The position numbers and the translations under genes were made by a program. From the IMG/VR virus record IMGVR_UViG_3300032523_001454, positions 1 through 53,015 of that record: DNA of 53,015 nucleotides. One strand, given 5' to 3'. The stretch's first letter is position 1; each line of letters opens with the position of its first letter. Below, one piece after another: positions 35,701 to 47,900 of this stretch. This stretch comes from a virus. The notes beneath the pieces are model-generated. The model did not search any database and was not told the DNA's origin. It saw only the letters and a program-made list of their open reading frames with translations.

Positions 35701-35961
35701 CTTAGCATTACTATTACTAGATTTAATCACCCTATCTCTAACAAAAGTTGTGATACCACCACTATTAGTAATATGGCCAACCCCATTTTCCCACTCAAAA
35801 GGATCACCACTATTTAAAAGCTCATATGTGAAAGAGTTGTTGGCGCCAATAGATGATAAAACAGTATTATAGGTAGATACTGCTCCATTGAGGATCATGC
35901 TACCATTACCCGTGGTACTTGTTGTTTCTTTCACTCTGTTAGCAAAATATTTGATCGACAT
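32800..35961 (-). CDS. Trimeric tail fiber with YadA-like repeats and S74 chaperone domain
   Basis: This is a 1,053-residue protein. The N-terminal third contains strand-rich sequence with GNGSMILNGAVSTYNTVLSS. Residues about 425-810 hold many short repeats of the type (V/A)-x-(I/L)-G-x-x-N-x-(I/V)-x-S-G, such as GVAIGNNNHNSG and SVAVGQSNTV, the pattern of YadA-like left-handed beta-roll trimers. The C-terminal ~95 residues are a peptidase S74 intramolecular chaperone: TSSSRRFKDRI (S962-S964, K968), YDKGISDLVQLKPVYYNF, QLAGFIAED and a terminal coiled coil (LLVNSIKELHQEILLL). Such domains help fibers trimerise and then cut themselves off at the conserved serine. GGAGAG lies 7 nt before the ATG. 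It is likely a receptor-binding or side fiber. Confidence 0.88.
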   Translation of the reverse strand: MSIKYFANRVKETTSTTGNGSMILNGAVSTYNTVLSSIGANNSFTYELLNSGDPFEWENGVGHITNSGGITTFVRDRVIKSSNSNAKVIFSAGTKTLTTAITEDIINNGFLNVDHTGVSFSPPYMPATYILDATAANITVSLPTVDGQIDPIIMGFLLNDTTNDDQNQTDAVVLDPSGAQTISGQSTYSLSIRNDYVQIVSVPSATGWLVLDSIQDSMNAYGNDGLIQFSNSGAFSGVNGLKWDLSSSSLLVGGTGILASADIILPTGTQTVVFNEQSKDKDFRIEGSGISHLLFVDAGLGNIGINTSSPLDKLHIVHTGTVGNTGVTIHSSGLGPTVVLSNTALSGSLTNDRLGSVFFNASGLSYAKLYASADSQLTGIEQASAYIEIINNGISQTALSLRPTSTTIGINNTNTSGVIVGKDCANSGNNVLLGNTNTSTGVTNSTMIGNNHTIHSGSLSCGVVGQGHTVGGTGIFIIGGTGIALSGAIYKDNTYLVADADHYISISTTGVVSLSSKLNANTKLSILNKTPTPTSGIAQSVSLEFLNTSGVIKTGLALTSNIHQTTAGNEYSKFSANIMVGGVVKPVIQIQDNQVLIGDAGLSGINVGYGLNNSSAGGTGTIIYGQNIVSSGNTNVLIGRDIICSGTNSTIFGRANECLPSGDLGVVILGNSNSASEAFGVAIGNNNHNSGLYSVSCGSYNGAYNDYSVALGYGNTVQGTVAGGSVAVGQSNTVTTSGVDAIGFAVGLGNNIVVSGTGVAIGYQNSVKGKGGVVIGRSCAATGIDNFIVGFNCSTTTGNNNFLMGKNLNWAGSDTYLTSHTNIQFLATADIFASGANIDLHKNNTDMISLITTGINILHTGSVYISGGLGANISSTGVVAMYGNTISMTGSSLVGLSTNNLHSINISTSGINVLSSGLGHPISVSGNLLTINCQSGIQYLNRPIGVGSSLVVDTSNILRETSSSRRFKDRITDYDKGISDLVQLKPVYYNFLNQDKQLAGFIAEDIADQGLEEFVIRDENNMVKDINYMGMISLLVNSIKELHQEILLLKNRT

Positions 35962-35988
35962 TTTATCTCTCCATATTAAAATTATTTA

Positions 35989-38900
35989 TTAGTCTGTCAC
36001 TATTGTTTTATCAAATGTTATACCTGATAATGGAAAAGCGTTCTTCAATCCTACTTCTATCGCTTGGAATATTTGTTCAGAGAAAGGTTTCAGCTTTGCT
36101 TCTAATCCATCTCCTCCATTTACATCTACTGTTATATTTATCGGAATACTTCCTGACACCTTAAAATCTATGCTTTTTGGTATATCGGCTAAGACCGTAG
36201 CAATATTCGTCAACGAGGTACTGAGTGATCCCATATTAGTTTGTAGGAGGGTTGCTGCTGTTGTTAAGCCTGCTGTGACCCCACCTAGTCCGCTAAAAGA
36301 ATCTTTAATGTTGCCTAATGATCCCAAAGCACTCGTAATAGAGGTGGCCCCATCTTTGAATGCCAGTTTAATGTCACTAAGAAATGTTTGTGTACTCGCA
36401 GAAAAATCTCCAATATCTAACTTAACACTATTGTATACACCACTAGGGCCATCAGGACCACCACCATCGTGTAAATACTTTACCGCTCCTCCCCGGTTAT
36501 AATAAGATCCCCTATTATTAATAGCTCTTAATAATGGTAGATTTTTAGCTGTTGAAGCCCTATTGACCACAAATTCCCCCGGGGTGAGCATCGCGGGTAC
36601 CGTATCAGTTCCCCTAGGCTGGAAATTAATATGACTACCCTGACTAGCGTAAACGGTTCCTCCTGATGACATTTGTGTAGGTCCAAATCTGGTTGTATCA
36701 GTCTTGGCCTGGGCTAATCTACCAGTAATTTCATCTTCATCAACCTCAGCTCCCATGTCCCTAAGGTCTTTCTTTTGAGTGTTGATCGTGTTAATAATGT
36801 TAGTATGAGCTATAGAGCCAACCTCAAGTGTCATTCTTTGAGCCATTAGCTTCTCTAGATTTATTCTCATGTTTTGTCTGAGCTTGATGTCTCTCTTGAT
36901 TTGTACCAGCTGATCATCGAGCTTCTTTTGTCTTTTTGCATTCTCTCCCCACAGAGTCCATACCTGGTAGCCAACCTTAGTAGTCTCGCTTGCTGCCCCT
37001 ACTGCCGCACCAGCTATTGCTCCTGGAGGACCGGCAATAATTGCTCCAACCATAGCTCCACGAGCAGTTGCTTCGTAATGAGCCAGTTGCTCATCTTCGT
37101 TTTCTGTTAGTGGTCTTCCTCTCACAAAACTTACTGCTGCGCCAGTGTCAGCTCCTCCAGAACTAGCACTCCCACTTGCGAGCCCCAAGAAAGTTCTGGT
37201 CACGGGATCCATGCCCTGAGCTTGGGCTTTTGAGTCATTATATCCATCATAAGCCCCTTGAAGCAGTGTGAGCCAAGCTCCTCCCTTACTCGCTAGACCC
37301 CCTATGAATTGAGCTCCAACCGCATTTCCTGCTATTGCTTTACCAGCAGCAATAGTCGCACCTAGACTAGTTGTTATCTCTGCCGCCCGCAGTCCTCCCT
37401 TAATCGCTGCTGTTTCTCCTGTCTCTTGTGAGTCTGATTCAATCGCGGCACCAGCTAGTTTGTATACTAACCCCGCCGCAGCATTAAATAAAGTAAGTTG
37501 TGGTATTCTGGTTTCTAGCATGCTCAATAAAGACGAGGGCAACAGGCTAGGTAATTGTAAAAGAGCTTTTGCTCCGGACTCGCCCAAATTAAGTGCAGCC
37601 ATCAAAGATTGCAGGATATCGTCAGCTTTCAAAGCCTTATTTGCATTTTTACCAATTTTAGTCACAGCGTTAAATTGTTTTAAAATACCCTCCCCACCCC
37701 CCTTCAAATAGGCCACTCCCCCATTCTCGTACCCCCGGGCCCCACCATTGATACTCTTTAACAAGGGGAGATTTTTCTGGGTGGCCTCTCGATTAACAAC
37801 AAATTCCCCCGCAGTAAGCATCGCGGGCACCGTATCCGTGCCTTTGGGTGCGAAATTCACCCCATCAGAACTACTCCCACCACGACTTCTATAAATGGGT
37901 CCACCATTCTGAGCATATTGTGGATCATATTGTGGCCACCCATATTGACTTCGTCGTGCTTCTATATTAGCATCATCTTGTTTTTTTCTCCGCTCTTTTC
38001 CATTAGGACTAGAATTAATATAAGCCTGACCATTAGCTCTTAACATAGCATCATAGTTGTATTCTCCCAAGGTTCTTCTGTATAGGACATAAGAAGATTC
38101 AAACTGAGAGCCTGAGCCCTTGTATGCTCTTAGTTGGTCATTGCCAATGTCTCCTTGGAGATCCTTGGGTCTTTTTTTACGATCTTGAGGTCTAACAGGT
38201 GGGGGTGGTCTTAAGGTCGTTTCTTTCTCCTGTGGACTTAATTGACTCTCTATGGGTGCTGCTACAATATTTTCACTACCATCCACAAGGGGTCTACGCT
38301 GAAAGGGTATTTTCTCTTTTGCTAGAGCTCGGGTTTGTCTGATCTTCCATTCCATTTGTAGAGCTTGAGAGGTTAGTATTGCGGCTATTATAGGGTCTAT
38401 TTCGGCTTTATGATTTGGGTCTTCAGCCATTTGAAGAAGTGGCAAATTTAATTGTGCTAAGGGAAAATCTATCATTTCTTGCAGAGAATCTCCGTTCATC
38501 TCGCTTAATGTCATTAGTCTTTGTGGTTTTAGACTATCTAATATAGTTCTCGTCTTTGCATTTGATCCTACTAGAGATGGTATAAAAGCATCTACGCCAG
38601 CTTTTAATTCATCTGTAAATGTGGGAGGACTAGTCGGATCTATGTCTCCCAAAAGTTTCATAACATTATCTAGACCATCTTCTTTAAACTTTATCATCTC
38701 CTGTACATAAGCTTGGAAGCCCGCTGGGTCACCGAGCATGCCAATTCCCGGCAAAGGTTTACCCTTCTCGTCCACACCGGCCGAAGCAGCTGCTCCACCC
38801 GTGACCCTAGTATCTATTCCTGTGACTCTTGTTGTGGGATTATATCTCAAATCGTTTAGCAGATCCAGTAGTGTTGGATCAAGATCTGGATTGTTTCCGA

Positions 38901-41900
38901 TGATCTTTTTATAATCTGCATCAACATCCCAGCCGCCCAAGCTCTCTCTACTCATCGGAAAGTAGACGTACTGTCCAAAACTGAGATCATCTCCTTGTCC
39001 ATTTTGTTGTCGGAATCGGTCTACAACTAGTTTATACCTTTCATAGTACTTTGCTTTTAACTCAGCTACAAATACTTCAGCCCTTGCGATAATAGCCCCA
39101 TCTACCTGTTCTACATCATCATCTGGATCATCCTCCTTGCCCGTATAACCTGTCCGCATCTTTTCTTTCAATTTAGGGTCGTTCACCTGATCTCCCCCAA
39201 CATACTTAGCTCCTGTTTTAAACAAGTTTCTATCTGGAGCAAAGGGCCTTTGACGATACTTTAATCCTTTGTATATAGCTTCTTTGTAGGTGAGTTCATC
39301 ATAGTATGGTATGGGGGGTGGGGCTGCTACCACTGGGGCGGGTGCTGCCACTGGCGCGGGTGCTGCCATTACCCCTGCTGCTGGCGCCACTGCTACCCCT
39401 GCTGCTGGCGCCACTGCTGCCACTGGCGCTGCTGCGGGTGCTGGCCCTGCTGCGGGTGGTACTGCTGCCCCTACTTTTGCCGCATCGTCCCGTGCAGCCA
39501 TATTCTCATAACCTTTAAGATCATCTATTGATGAGATAAGATTGGGTATATTTACCTGCCCACCCCTTATTTGAGCTATCCACTCCCTGTTAGTTAACCC
39601 CTTTCTTCCTCCATAAAGACGGTCTCCTCCGAGAGTCGGAGAGACAATCTTTTGCACACCCAACTTTTCAAACTCTCTTGGTTGGAGTGAATCTATTGCC
39701 TGGCTTATATTCTGTTTTAAGCTTGCCCACTCAACATCATCATATTGTCCAGAGGTATTCCACCCTTGCATTTTCTGCTCAAAAGCATCGCTGGTTGTTT
39801 TTTCCCAGAGAGTATGTAGGTAGCTTTCACGAGGATTATCGTTGATCGGCCAATCTTCAGGAACTAACCAATTTTCCGCCTTAGATCCTCCTATGCGCAT
39901 CGGCTCCCCACGGGACATCCAGCCAGCCGACGGGGGGGTCCAGCTAACCGTCGGGGGGGCTGCTACCTCTGGCTCGGACTTCGGATTCAAAGCTCCTAGT
40001 CCTGTGAACATCTGCTGCATCGAGGTCCCAAGCCCTGCCGGTGTTGCTACAGATGTCATATTTGGTGGTAGAGCTGTTCCTGCGGGAGCTGTTACTGCTG
40101 GAGTTGTTACTATTGGGGTGGGTTTCGGGTTCTTAATTTTCCAATCAGTATATTCCTCTTTCGTCTGAAAACCCCCATAGTTGTCTGTTGAGAACCAAAG
40201 ATTTTTTAACGGGCTTATACCAGCTTCAACAGCTGCCCCCTCAAACCTTTTTTTCCTCATGGCGATCGCCGGGTTTTGACCAAACACTGGAGGAATGAGT
40301 AGTCTTAGTGTTCTCCACTGCGAATCATCATAATTACCAGGAGATGATGATCCGGGAGATCTTAAAGATGGTCCGAAAGATCCCGATCTTATTCCCACAA
40401 GATCCTGCTTTTCGAATGCTGTTGTGGTATCCTTATCCCATATATCACTATCTTTCCAAACGGAGGTATTTAACCACTGCTCTGCTGTCTCACCTCCTAT
40501 TTTCAAATAAGCTACCCCACCCTTCTGATACCCCTTGGTCCCAGCTCCACTATTGATACTCTTTAGCAAGGGGAGATTTTTCTGGGTGGCCGCTCGATTG
40601 ACCACAAACTCGCCCGGAGTAAGCATCGCGGGCACCGTATCAGTACCCTTGGGCTGGAAATTAATGTGACTGCCCTTGCTAAGATATTTTACAGCCTTCT
40701 TCGGATCCGATAATCTTTTGCGAGTTGCATCTAAGTGTCCAAACACATCGGGGATTATCTCCTCTGTGCTAGATGAGCCTTCATAACCAGTAACGCCCTT
40801 TCCGGAATCTAGCAGACCCCCAGAAATGTCTGGCACCAGGCTAATCACAACATTTTTATACCCCATACCCATTGCGTGACTTATGATCTTGACAAAGTCC
40901 GATATGTTATTATCAGCATTCTGTCTTGTCATGGGCTGACTAGGAAAAAGTCGTTGGATCGTGGGAATCTTTGGTTTCAACTCTCTACCGCTTTTCATCA
41001 AGTAACTATTGAGGTTTATAGACTGGTTATCGGCCTCAATCATACTCTTTGAGAATGGCCTCTGAATATCATTAAGTATACGAATATCATCATCTGATAA
41101 AAAAGCATCATATCCTGATGCAGACTCTTTTGGTTGTTTGGCAGCTTCTTTTCGAGCTTTGTCATTCTCCATATTCTGTGCACTAATAGCTTTGTTCTCT
41201 TCTGTTGTTGTCTCATAAGAGTTGTCTAATTGTGCAAGTACCTTGTTCCTAGGAGACCTACTCTCCCTTTGCGTTGCTAATTGTTGTATTAAGCTTTCTG
41301 CCCCAGCCGTGTCCATCATATATGTGCGATCCAAATCTTCTGAGTCTGGCTCGATCTTGTGCCACTTAGACATCTTTGCCCTATAAATATAGCTGCTCAG
41401 AGCCTGGTTGTAGTCCATCACCTCTTTATCTTCCCTACCTGTATCAGTATAGAAACCATTATAGAGAGATAAAGCTGCGTTAATTACGTCTTCCACAGAC
41501 TGCTCCCGGTCGTCCATCTCGTACCCCCACCGTCCGAGAGGTGCAACGTCGCTTTTCAGTGGCCCATTCTTTAGTCCATACTCAAGAGGCTCAATAGAAT
41601 TCACATCATGTTCTTTTTGGGAAACGAGCGTCGAGATTATATCTGGACTGCGAACATTTTGGTATTCCTTGTTTTTCGGAATGCCAGCAAAAGCATTGGG
41701 GTTAGCGTAGACATAACGACTGGGCGTTCTTTCTAAGCCAAATATTTCCTCGAGATAAAGATTTTTTGCATATATCTCTCGTTCTGCTATACCCAGTTGA
41801 ATCTCTGGAGACCTCATACCTGACATATCTATTGGCTTATAAATATCCTCATATGTCTCTGGAATGATTGGTTTAGGCTTAGGTGTATATATTTCTCTCT

Positions 41901-44900
41901 CTTTTTTAGCAAGCTCCCTAGCGTCTTTCTCTATATCAGCGTCAGTCTCTTGTCTTTCGAGTTCGGCCAATTTACGACGAAACAGAGGTTCTGTCGAACC
42001 AGAGGGGTCGCTAGGTCCCAAGCGGACAGGGACAGTGCTCCCGACGGGTCGGGCAAGCAGTTGATTTCGTTTTCTTTCCCACTCTTTCCTTTCAGCAGGC
42101 GTAAGCCCTGAGCCTTGAGCACCCTCATAACCCAACCCTTGTTTAACAAGATTCGTTATATCTCCCCTGCTCTCTTTGTATACCTCTCCTTTACGACCTT
42201 GCTCTTGTAATTGACGCTGGCCATCCGATTTGGCATCGCTACTCTCGTTCAATACATTTGTCATTCCAGGGGTTTGTAATATCCCCTGTTTTCTAACTCC
42301 TATTAAACTTTGTAAGATATTTTGTCTATGAAGAACATCCTTAACCTCTGTAGTATTTACAGCTTGTTCTGTTATATCTGCGTCTCTTTGTGATCTAGTC
42401 TCAAAGAGAGCTCTCTGTGTTGGTGAGAGATTTGCTTGAGCAATTAGAGACATTTGCTCTATCATATTGCCCGGTATGTTAATTATCCCCGGTGTTTTTT
42501 CCCATGTATTTATCTTAGCAAAGTCATCGGCTATTGTGGTAGCTTCACCCGGAGTCCTAATCCACTTAAGAAATCCATCAACATCTTTGGTCTTTTTATT
42601 ACTATAAAGATCTCTGACAATTTGATCTGTTCGTACTTCGTTAGCAGACTGCTGTTCACGCAAACCCTTGTTCTCCAGAGTACCATCTTTATATTCTCTC
42701 GGACTCTCTCTCTTATCTAAGGCTAATTGTTCTCTAGCTCGTTTTTCACTAGGTTGAGCTTGTTTTTTAACCCATCTTCTAACAGTATTAGTAATGGGTA
42801 CCCGTAAATTCTCATTTGAACGACCGTTGCGTGTTGAACCCTCTTCTTGTCCGAATAGACTCCGTTCTTGAGTTTTATTCATATCTCGAATCTTAACTAA
42901 TTCTAGAATATTGTCTATATCTGGGGTTAAGTTCTTAATAATATTAGTAGCATTGCCTTGTGCCTGTATTTTTCTCTTAGGATCTTTAAACCGGTACTGA
43001 GTATCTCCAAAGGCTTCTAAACCCAGATGAGAATCTATAGCAGCAAAAATCTGTGGGGTTTGAGATAACATTGTGGTAAAATCTAAGCCTTCCAAATTCT
43101 TGTTGTTTGTTTTGTCTCTATAATTAAATTCACCTATATATGGTCTTAAGAAGTGGGTCATCAGATCTTCGGAGCGCTTATAGGGCAGACTTGTCTCTCT
43201 CTGGTTTTTTATGATTGAATGAATATTACGAAACATCTGGGCAAATTTGACACTAAAGAAGGAGCCTAATCCGCCCCCATTAGCTAGTTCATTTAAATAT
43301 TTCATATCCTGATTTTTGGGCTGACCGGTGATAGACGAGAGATCATTCCAAAGATTTGCTGCTATTCCCCACTTCATCTCCTGGGGAAATTCTTCACCCA
43401 TAATATCTAAGGTTGTGTAATCTGGCCCCAGATCCCGCACAAAGCGTCCGGACTTATCAAATTCTTTGCGATTTTTCCGCTGAGGTACTCCTCCACTTTT
43501 CAAATAAACTACCCCACCATTCTCGTATCCTTGGGCCCCACCGTTGATACTCTTTAGCAAAGGAAGGTTTTTCTGGGTGGCCGCTCGATTGACCACAAAT
43601 TCCCCCGGAGTAAGCATCGCTGGCACAGTATCAGTGCCTCTTGGTTGAAAATTAATTAGTGCTCCATTGCTAGCATAAACAACTCCACCTGAGCTATATT
43701 GTTCTGGCCCAAATATAGTTGACATAGACATATTTATAGCGCTATCCTTAGTCTTATCCTTACCATATTCTATTATTGTTTGTCTGGCTCTTTTTATAAT
43801 TCCGGGAACGGCAGAAGAAGACGATGCGGCCACAACATTATCCATTTTAGTTATAATTGCAGTCATTGCTTCCCCTAGTTGTGATCCAGCCGTAGCTCCT
43901 GATCGACTAAGGGTGGAGCTTGCCATATTTTTTGTTAATGTGGCGGTACCCGTTTTTATTAATTGCTCTATGGTTTTTCCTCCAACCTTACCTACTCCCG
44001 CAGTCGCAACACTAGCTATTCCTCCTACAACATCACCAACCAGCGCCGATCTAGGATTTTCATTCATAGCTTTTTGAAAATCTTGAATAAGTGCTGTGTT
44101 TTCAAAAGAGTCATAAATAACAGAGTTTAGATATTCTCCTAGCTTCACTCCGGACATTCCTCCTCCAATCGCCCCAACAACTGTTCCGAAAGGAGGAACG
44201 GCTAAACTACCTATAGTTCCGCCGACTATGGACCCAACCGTGCCAAGAACAGCTGGTAACAGACTTTGAGCAAAGCCTCCTAATGTAGCCTGAAATTGTT
44301 CGAGCATATTTCCTTGATCTGGAGATTTCGACCAGCCTATCCAATCCGACAACCACGCAGTTACTTTATTAAAAGCCCCAGGTGATTGTTGATCATTTTT
44401 GGTTCTTGCGTTTGGTAGTTTGGGAATTTTCATACCACCTTCAGCATAAACTATTCCTCCATTAGAAAATTCTTGTGTTCCTGAGTTTATGTTTTTTAAT
44501 AGTGGCAAATTCTTTTGAGTAGCAGCACGATTTACTACAAACTCTCCCGGAGTAAGCATCGCGGGCACAGTATCCGTACCCTTGGGTTGAAAATTAATAT
44601 AACTACCCTTACTAGCATATATCGGGCCCCCATTAGCATAGCCCATTCCAAAACTCCATTGTCTAGGAGGTGCTGCTGCCGCTGCTGCTGCTGCCTGTTT
44701 TTGAGCTTCTGCTGCTTGTGCTTGCGCTGCTGCTGCCCGCACCTGTTCTGCCGCTGCCTTTGATTGAGCCTCTGCTGCCGCAGCCATTTTCTCTGCATCA
44801 GGAGGTGTGGTATTCTGTGCATCTCTTGCATCATCTCGTCCCTGTTTAGCCGCTTTGTCTGCTTGATTAACATCAGCTATAAGCTGTGCTGCCTCTTGTA

Positions 44901-47900
44901 CTTTGTTATAAAAGTCTAGTCCAGCACTAACTACCCCAGCTTTAAATGCAATGCCAGCAGCATCGAATCGACCAGCAGTAATATCGTTGGCCTTGGCTTG
45001 GCGCTCTGTGGCCTCAATGAACTTGGCTGTAGCTTCTTCCATCCTAGTATCACCCTCATTATTATATCTAAAGATTTTTAGAATAGCTTCTGGGGTGATC
45101 TGCCCATTGGTTTCTTTGCTCAGACCTTCTGCGCCCCTTGTAGCAAATTCTAATCTACTCGCTTTAGCCTCTTCTGAAGTCATGCTCAGTTCTCTATATT
45201 TCTGACCCTCAACAGCATCCTTAAAATCTGATCTTGAAGCAGTTCCCCTCATGACTCTATCAAGACTATTCGCTTGATTAATAACATTATTCTGATACTC
45301 TGGATTATCTATATTAGTCATAAGCTCTAGCATTTTGTCTTGTGGACCTTTATAAGACATTTCTAGATCTTGTATTCTACTCAAAGCACTACTAGCTCTG
45401 GTAGTATCTGTGGCTAGTTTGCCTAGTGCCTTGGCTAAATTATCGCTTTCTTTTTTTAATCCAACAAACCTATCAGTAGCTTTATCTCCAGCTCCACCTT
45501 TTCCAGGCTCTATGCCTGCTTTAGCATCTGCTGCTACAGCATCCCTCATCTGTGTTTGAGCCTTTGGTAGATCGTCGTCTAACCTGTCTAACCTTCTACC
45601 AATCTCTGCTGCGTCTGTGGTTGATCCACCACCTAATGTTGGAGTATTGGTTAATGAGGCTATAATATCATTAAGAGGTTTACTTTGTTGATCTAATGAT
45701 ACATTTTTACCCTGGGCTTTTGCTAAACTATTTGCCCCTTCTGTTCTAATGTTTTGAGCCGTATTCCTATATTCTTGAGCTTTACCAAATGCACCTGAGG
45801 CTTTTATCGCTTCTCCTGTCATAGCTTCTAGAGCATCATTAAGGGCTCTTGCTTGTTCTTGTAATACCTTGAGACCAGCTGCGCTCTCAGTGGTGGCCGC
45901 TACCATCTCCGCCATCTTGTTTATGCCCGCTATGCTTGTGTCTGCTGCTCCACTACCTCTAGCTTGCTTAATGGTGTCCATTACACTAGCAACTCTTTCA
46001 GACGCCTTTGTTGGATCTGATAGATTCGCCGCTTTAAAAGCCTCTGTTAGTTTTTGCTCAATCTCGTCATCAGGATCCGAGAGACCAGGATTTGCTGCTG
46101 CATCAGCCATAATCTTCGGTAGTTGATGAACTAATATTTGGTTAGCCACAGCACTATCTGCTAAGGCATTTGATACCTCAGGAGGCATACCAGCTTGGTT
46201 GCCGGTCTGTGTGGCTGCTGCTCTCACTTCCGTTGCCGAGTATGCTCCAACATTGCCCAACACAGCTTCGTTGGTTCTATCTACTGTGAAAGTACCCTCC
46301 TCTCCAGCTTTAGTACCCACTCTATTTCTGGTCATAGCAATAGAAATACCCATTTCTTTCGAGGCTCTACTGATAGAATTTGACAGAGCAGTCATCTGTG
46401 CTACAAAACGATCTGTTTCGTTATTTAATTCTTTGAGTTTTCTGTTTGCATTCGTTGTAGCAAGTATCGCGGCATTTCTTTCTGCCTTCTCAACCCGTAC
46501 TGACTCCACTACTCTCTCTGTGGTCTGTATTAGTTCATTTTCTGCGTCTGTTAGCGTGGATGTACCATTTGTAGTATCTTGTTGTTGTTTAGCCTGGGCT
46601 TTCTGATACTTCTCATCAGCCCCCTCTCCAAAGACCATGTTTGTTTCTTTAGCCATTCTTTCTGTTTTTTGTATATCCGTTTCATCTATACGATTTGGTT
46701 GAGCTGTTTCAGCGGTGATATATGCCTCTTGATCAAGCCTACTTTTTGCATCCTTCTCTAACTTTCCTGCCCTATCCCTCTTTGGTTGGGTTGGATTCGC
46801 TGTATTATATTCAGCATCTTCTTTTCTAGCTTTTTCTAAAACTTTTTTAAGATTATCTTCTTCTTTAATGTCTATTTCATATTTATTTTTACCTTCTTTT
46901 GTTAGCATACGACTTTGGGTTCTAATAGCTCCTTCTTCCAGAGGCATCCCTTGACCTGAATAATATATCTCTCTCGCTCTTCCCGTCAGCTTTTCACCAG
47001 CCTTCACGGTGCTTCTAATATCATTCGTATCTCCATATATCTCAGTGCGAATACCAGCCATTTTGGTTTCACGATCTAATAGTTGTGGAGAATTTCTTAT
47101 GTTTTGTTGTTGTGTCTCACTTAGCGAAGAACTGCCCCTCCAACTAGAAACTGCTGCTAGGGTACCAGCGACACCTCCTAAGGCAAATTTGAGAGTGAGC
47201 AAACTCCCTACGCTGGCTAAGATTCTTGCTGTCCAAGAAGTAGTTGCCGCAGCAGCAGTAGTACTTGCGGCAGCAGAGGCTTCGGCAGCAACGGTTGTTG
47301 CTCCCGCACCAGCAGCAGCGGTTTCCGCAGCAACAGCGCCACCTCCCACAACGGCAGTTGGTATAGCGGCTACAGCAACAGCAACAGAGCCAGCCACTAC
47401 AGCCGTTACGGCAGCTACCCTAGAAACTGTTTGTAACGCCTTATCTACACCATCTTGTTTTTCTGTAACCACATCCCCCCACGTTGTGGGATTCCAAGTT
47501 TTGTTCAATTGTGAGAAAAACGTAGCAAACATTCCTATGTTAGAATTACCACCTTTATCAATGGCAGTAGTCATACCTTTCGCTGCATACACCACACCAC
47601 CAGTTTTATATTTTCCAGAATTAATACTACTCAATAGTGAGGAGTGTTTACTAGAAGCCTGTTTATTAATAACAAACTCCCCCGGAGTAAGCATCGCGGG
47701 TACAGTGTCGGTGCCTTTTGGTGCGAAATTCACACCATCAGAACTACTACCACCCCGACTTCTATAAACAACACCACCAGAGCTTTGACCTGATGCTGAT
47801 TTCATCGCTCCTAAGGCTGTTAATAGGGCAATTACAAATGATCCCGCAGCATCAGCAGCATTTTTAAATTGAGTGCTCAAAAGAAGGGTACTATTTTCCA

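Noticed and set aside
47009-47767. A 252-codon plus-strand ORF opposite the tape measure
   Set aside because: It is the mirror of an Ala/Val/Thr-rich coding stretch on the minus strand. Its composition is low-complexity, and the minus-strand frame is uninterrupted across it.
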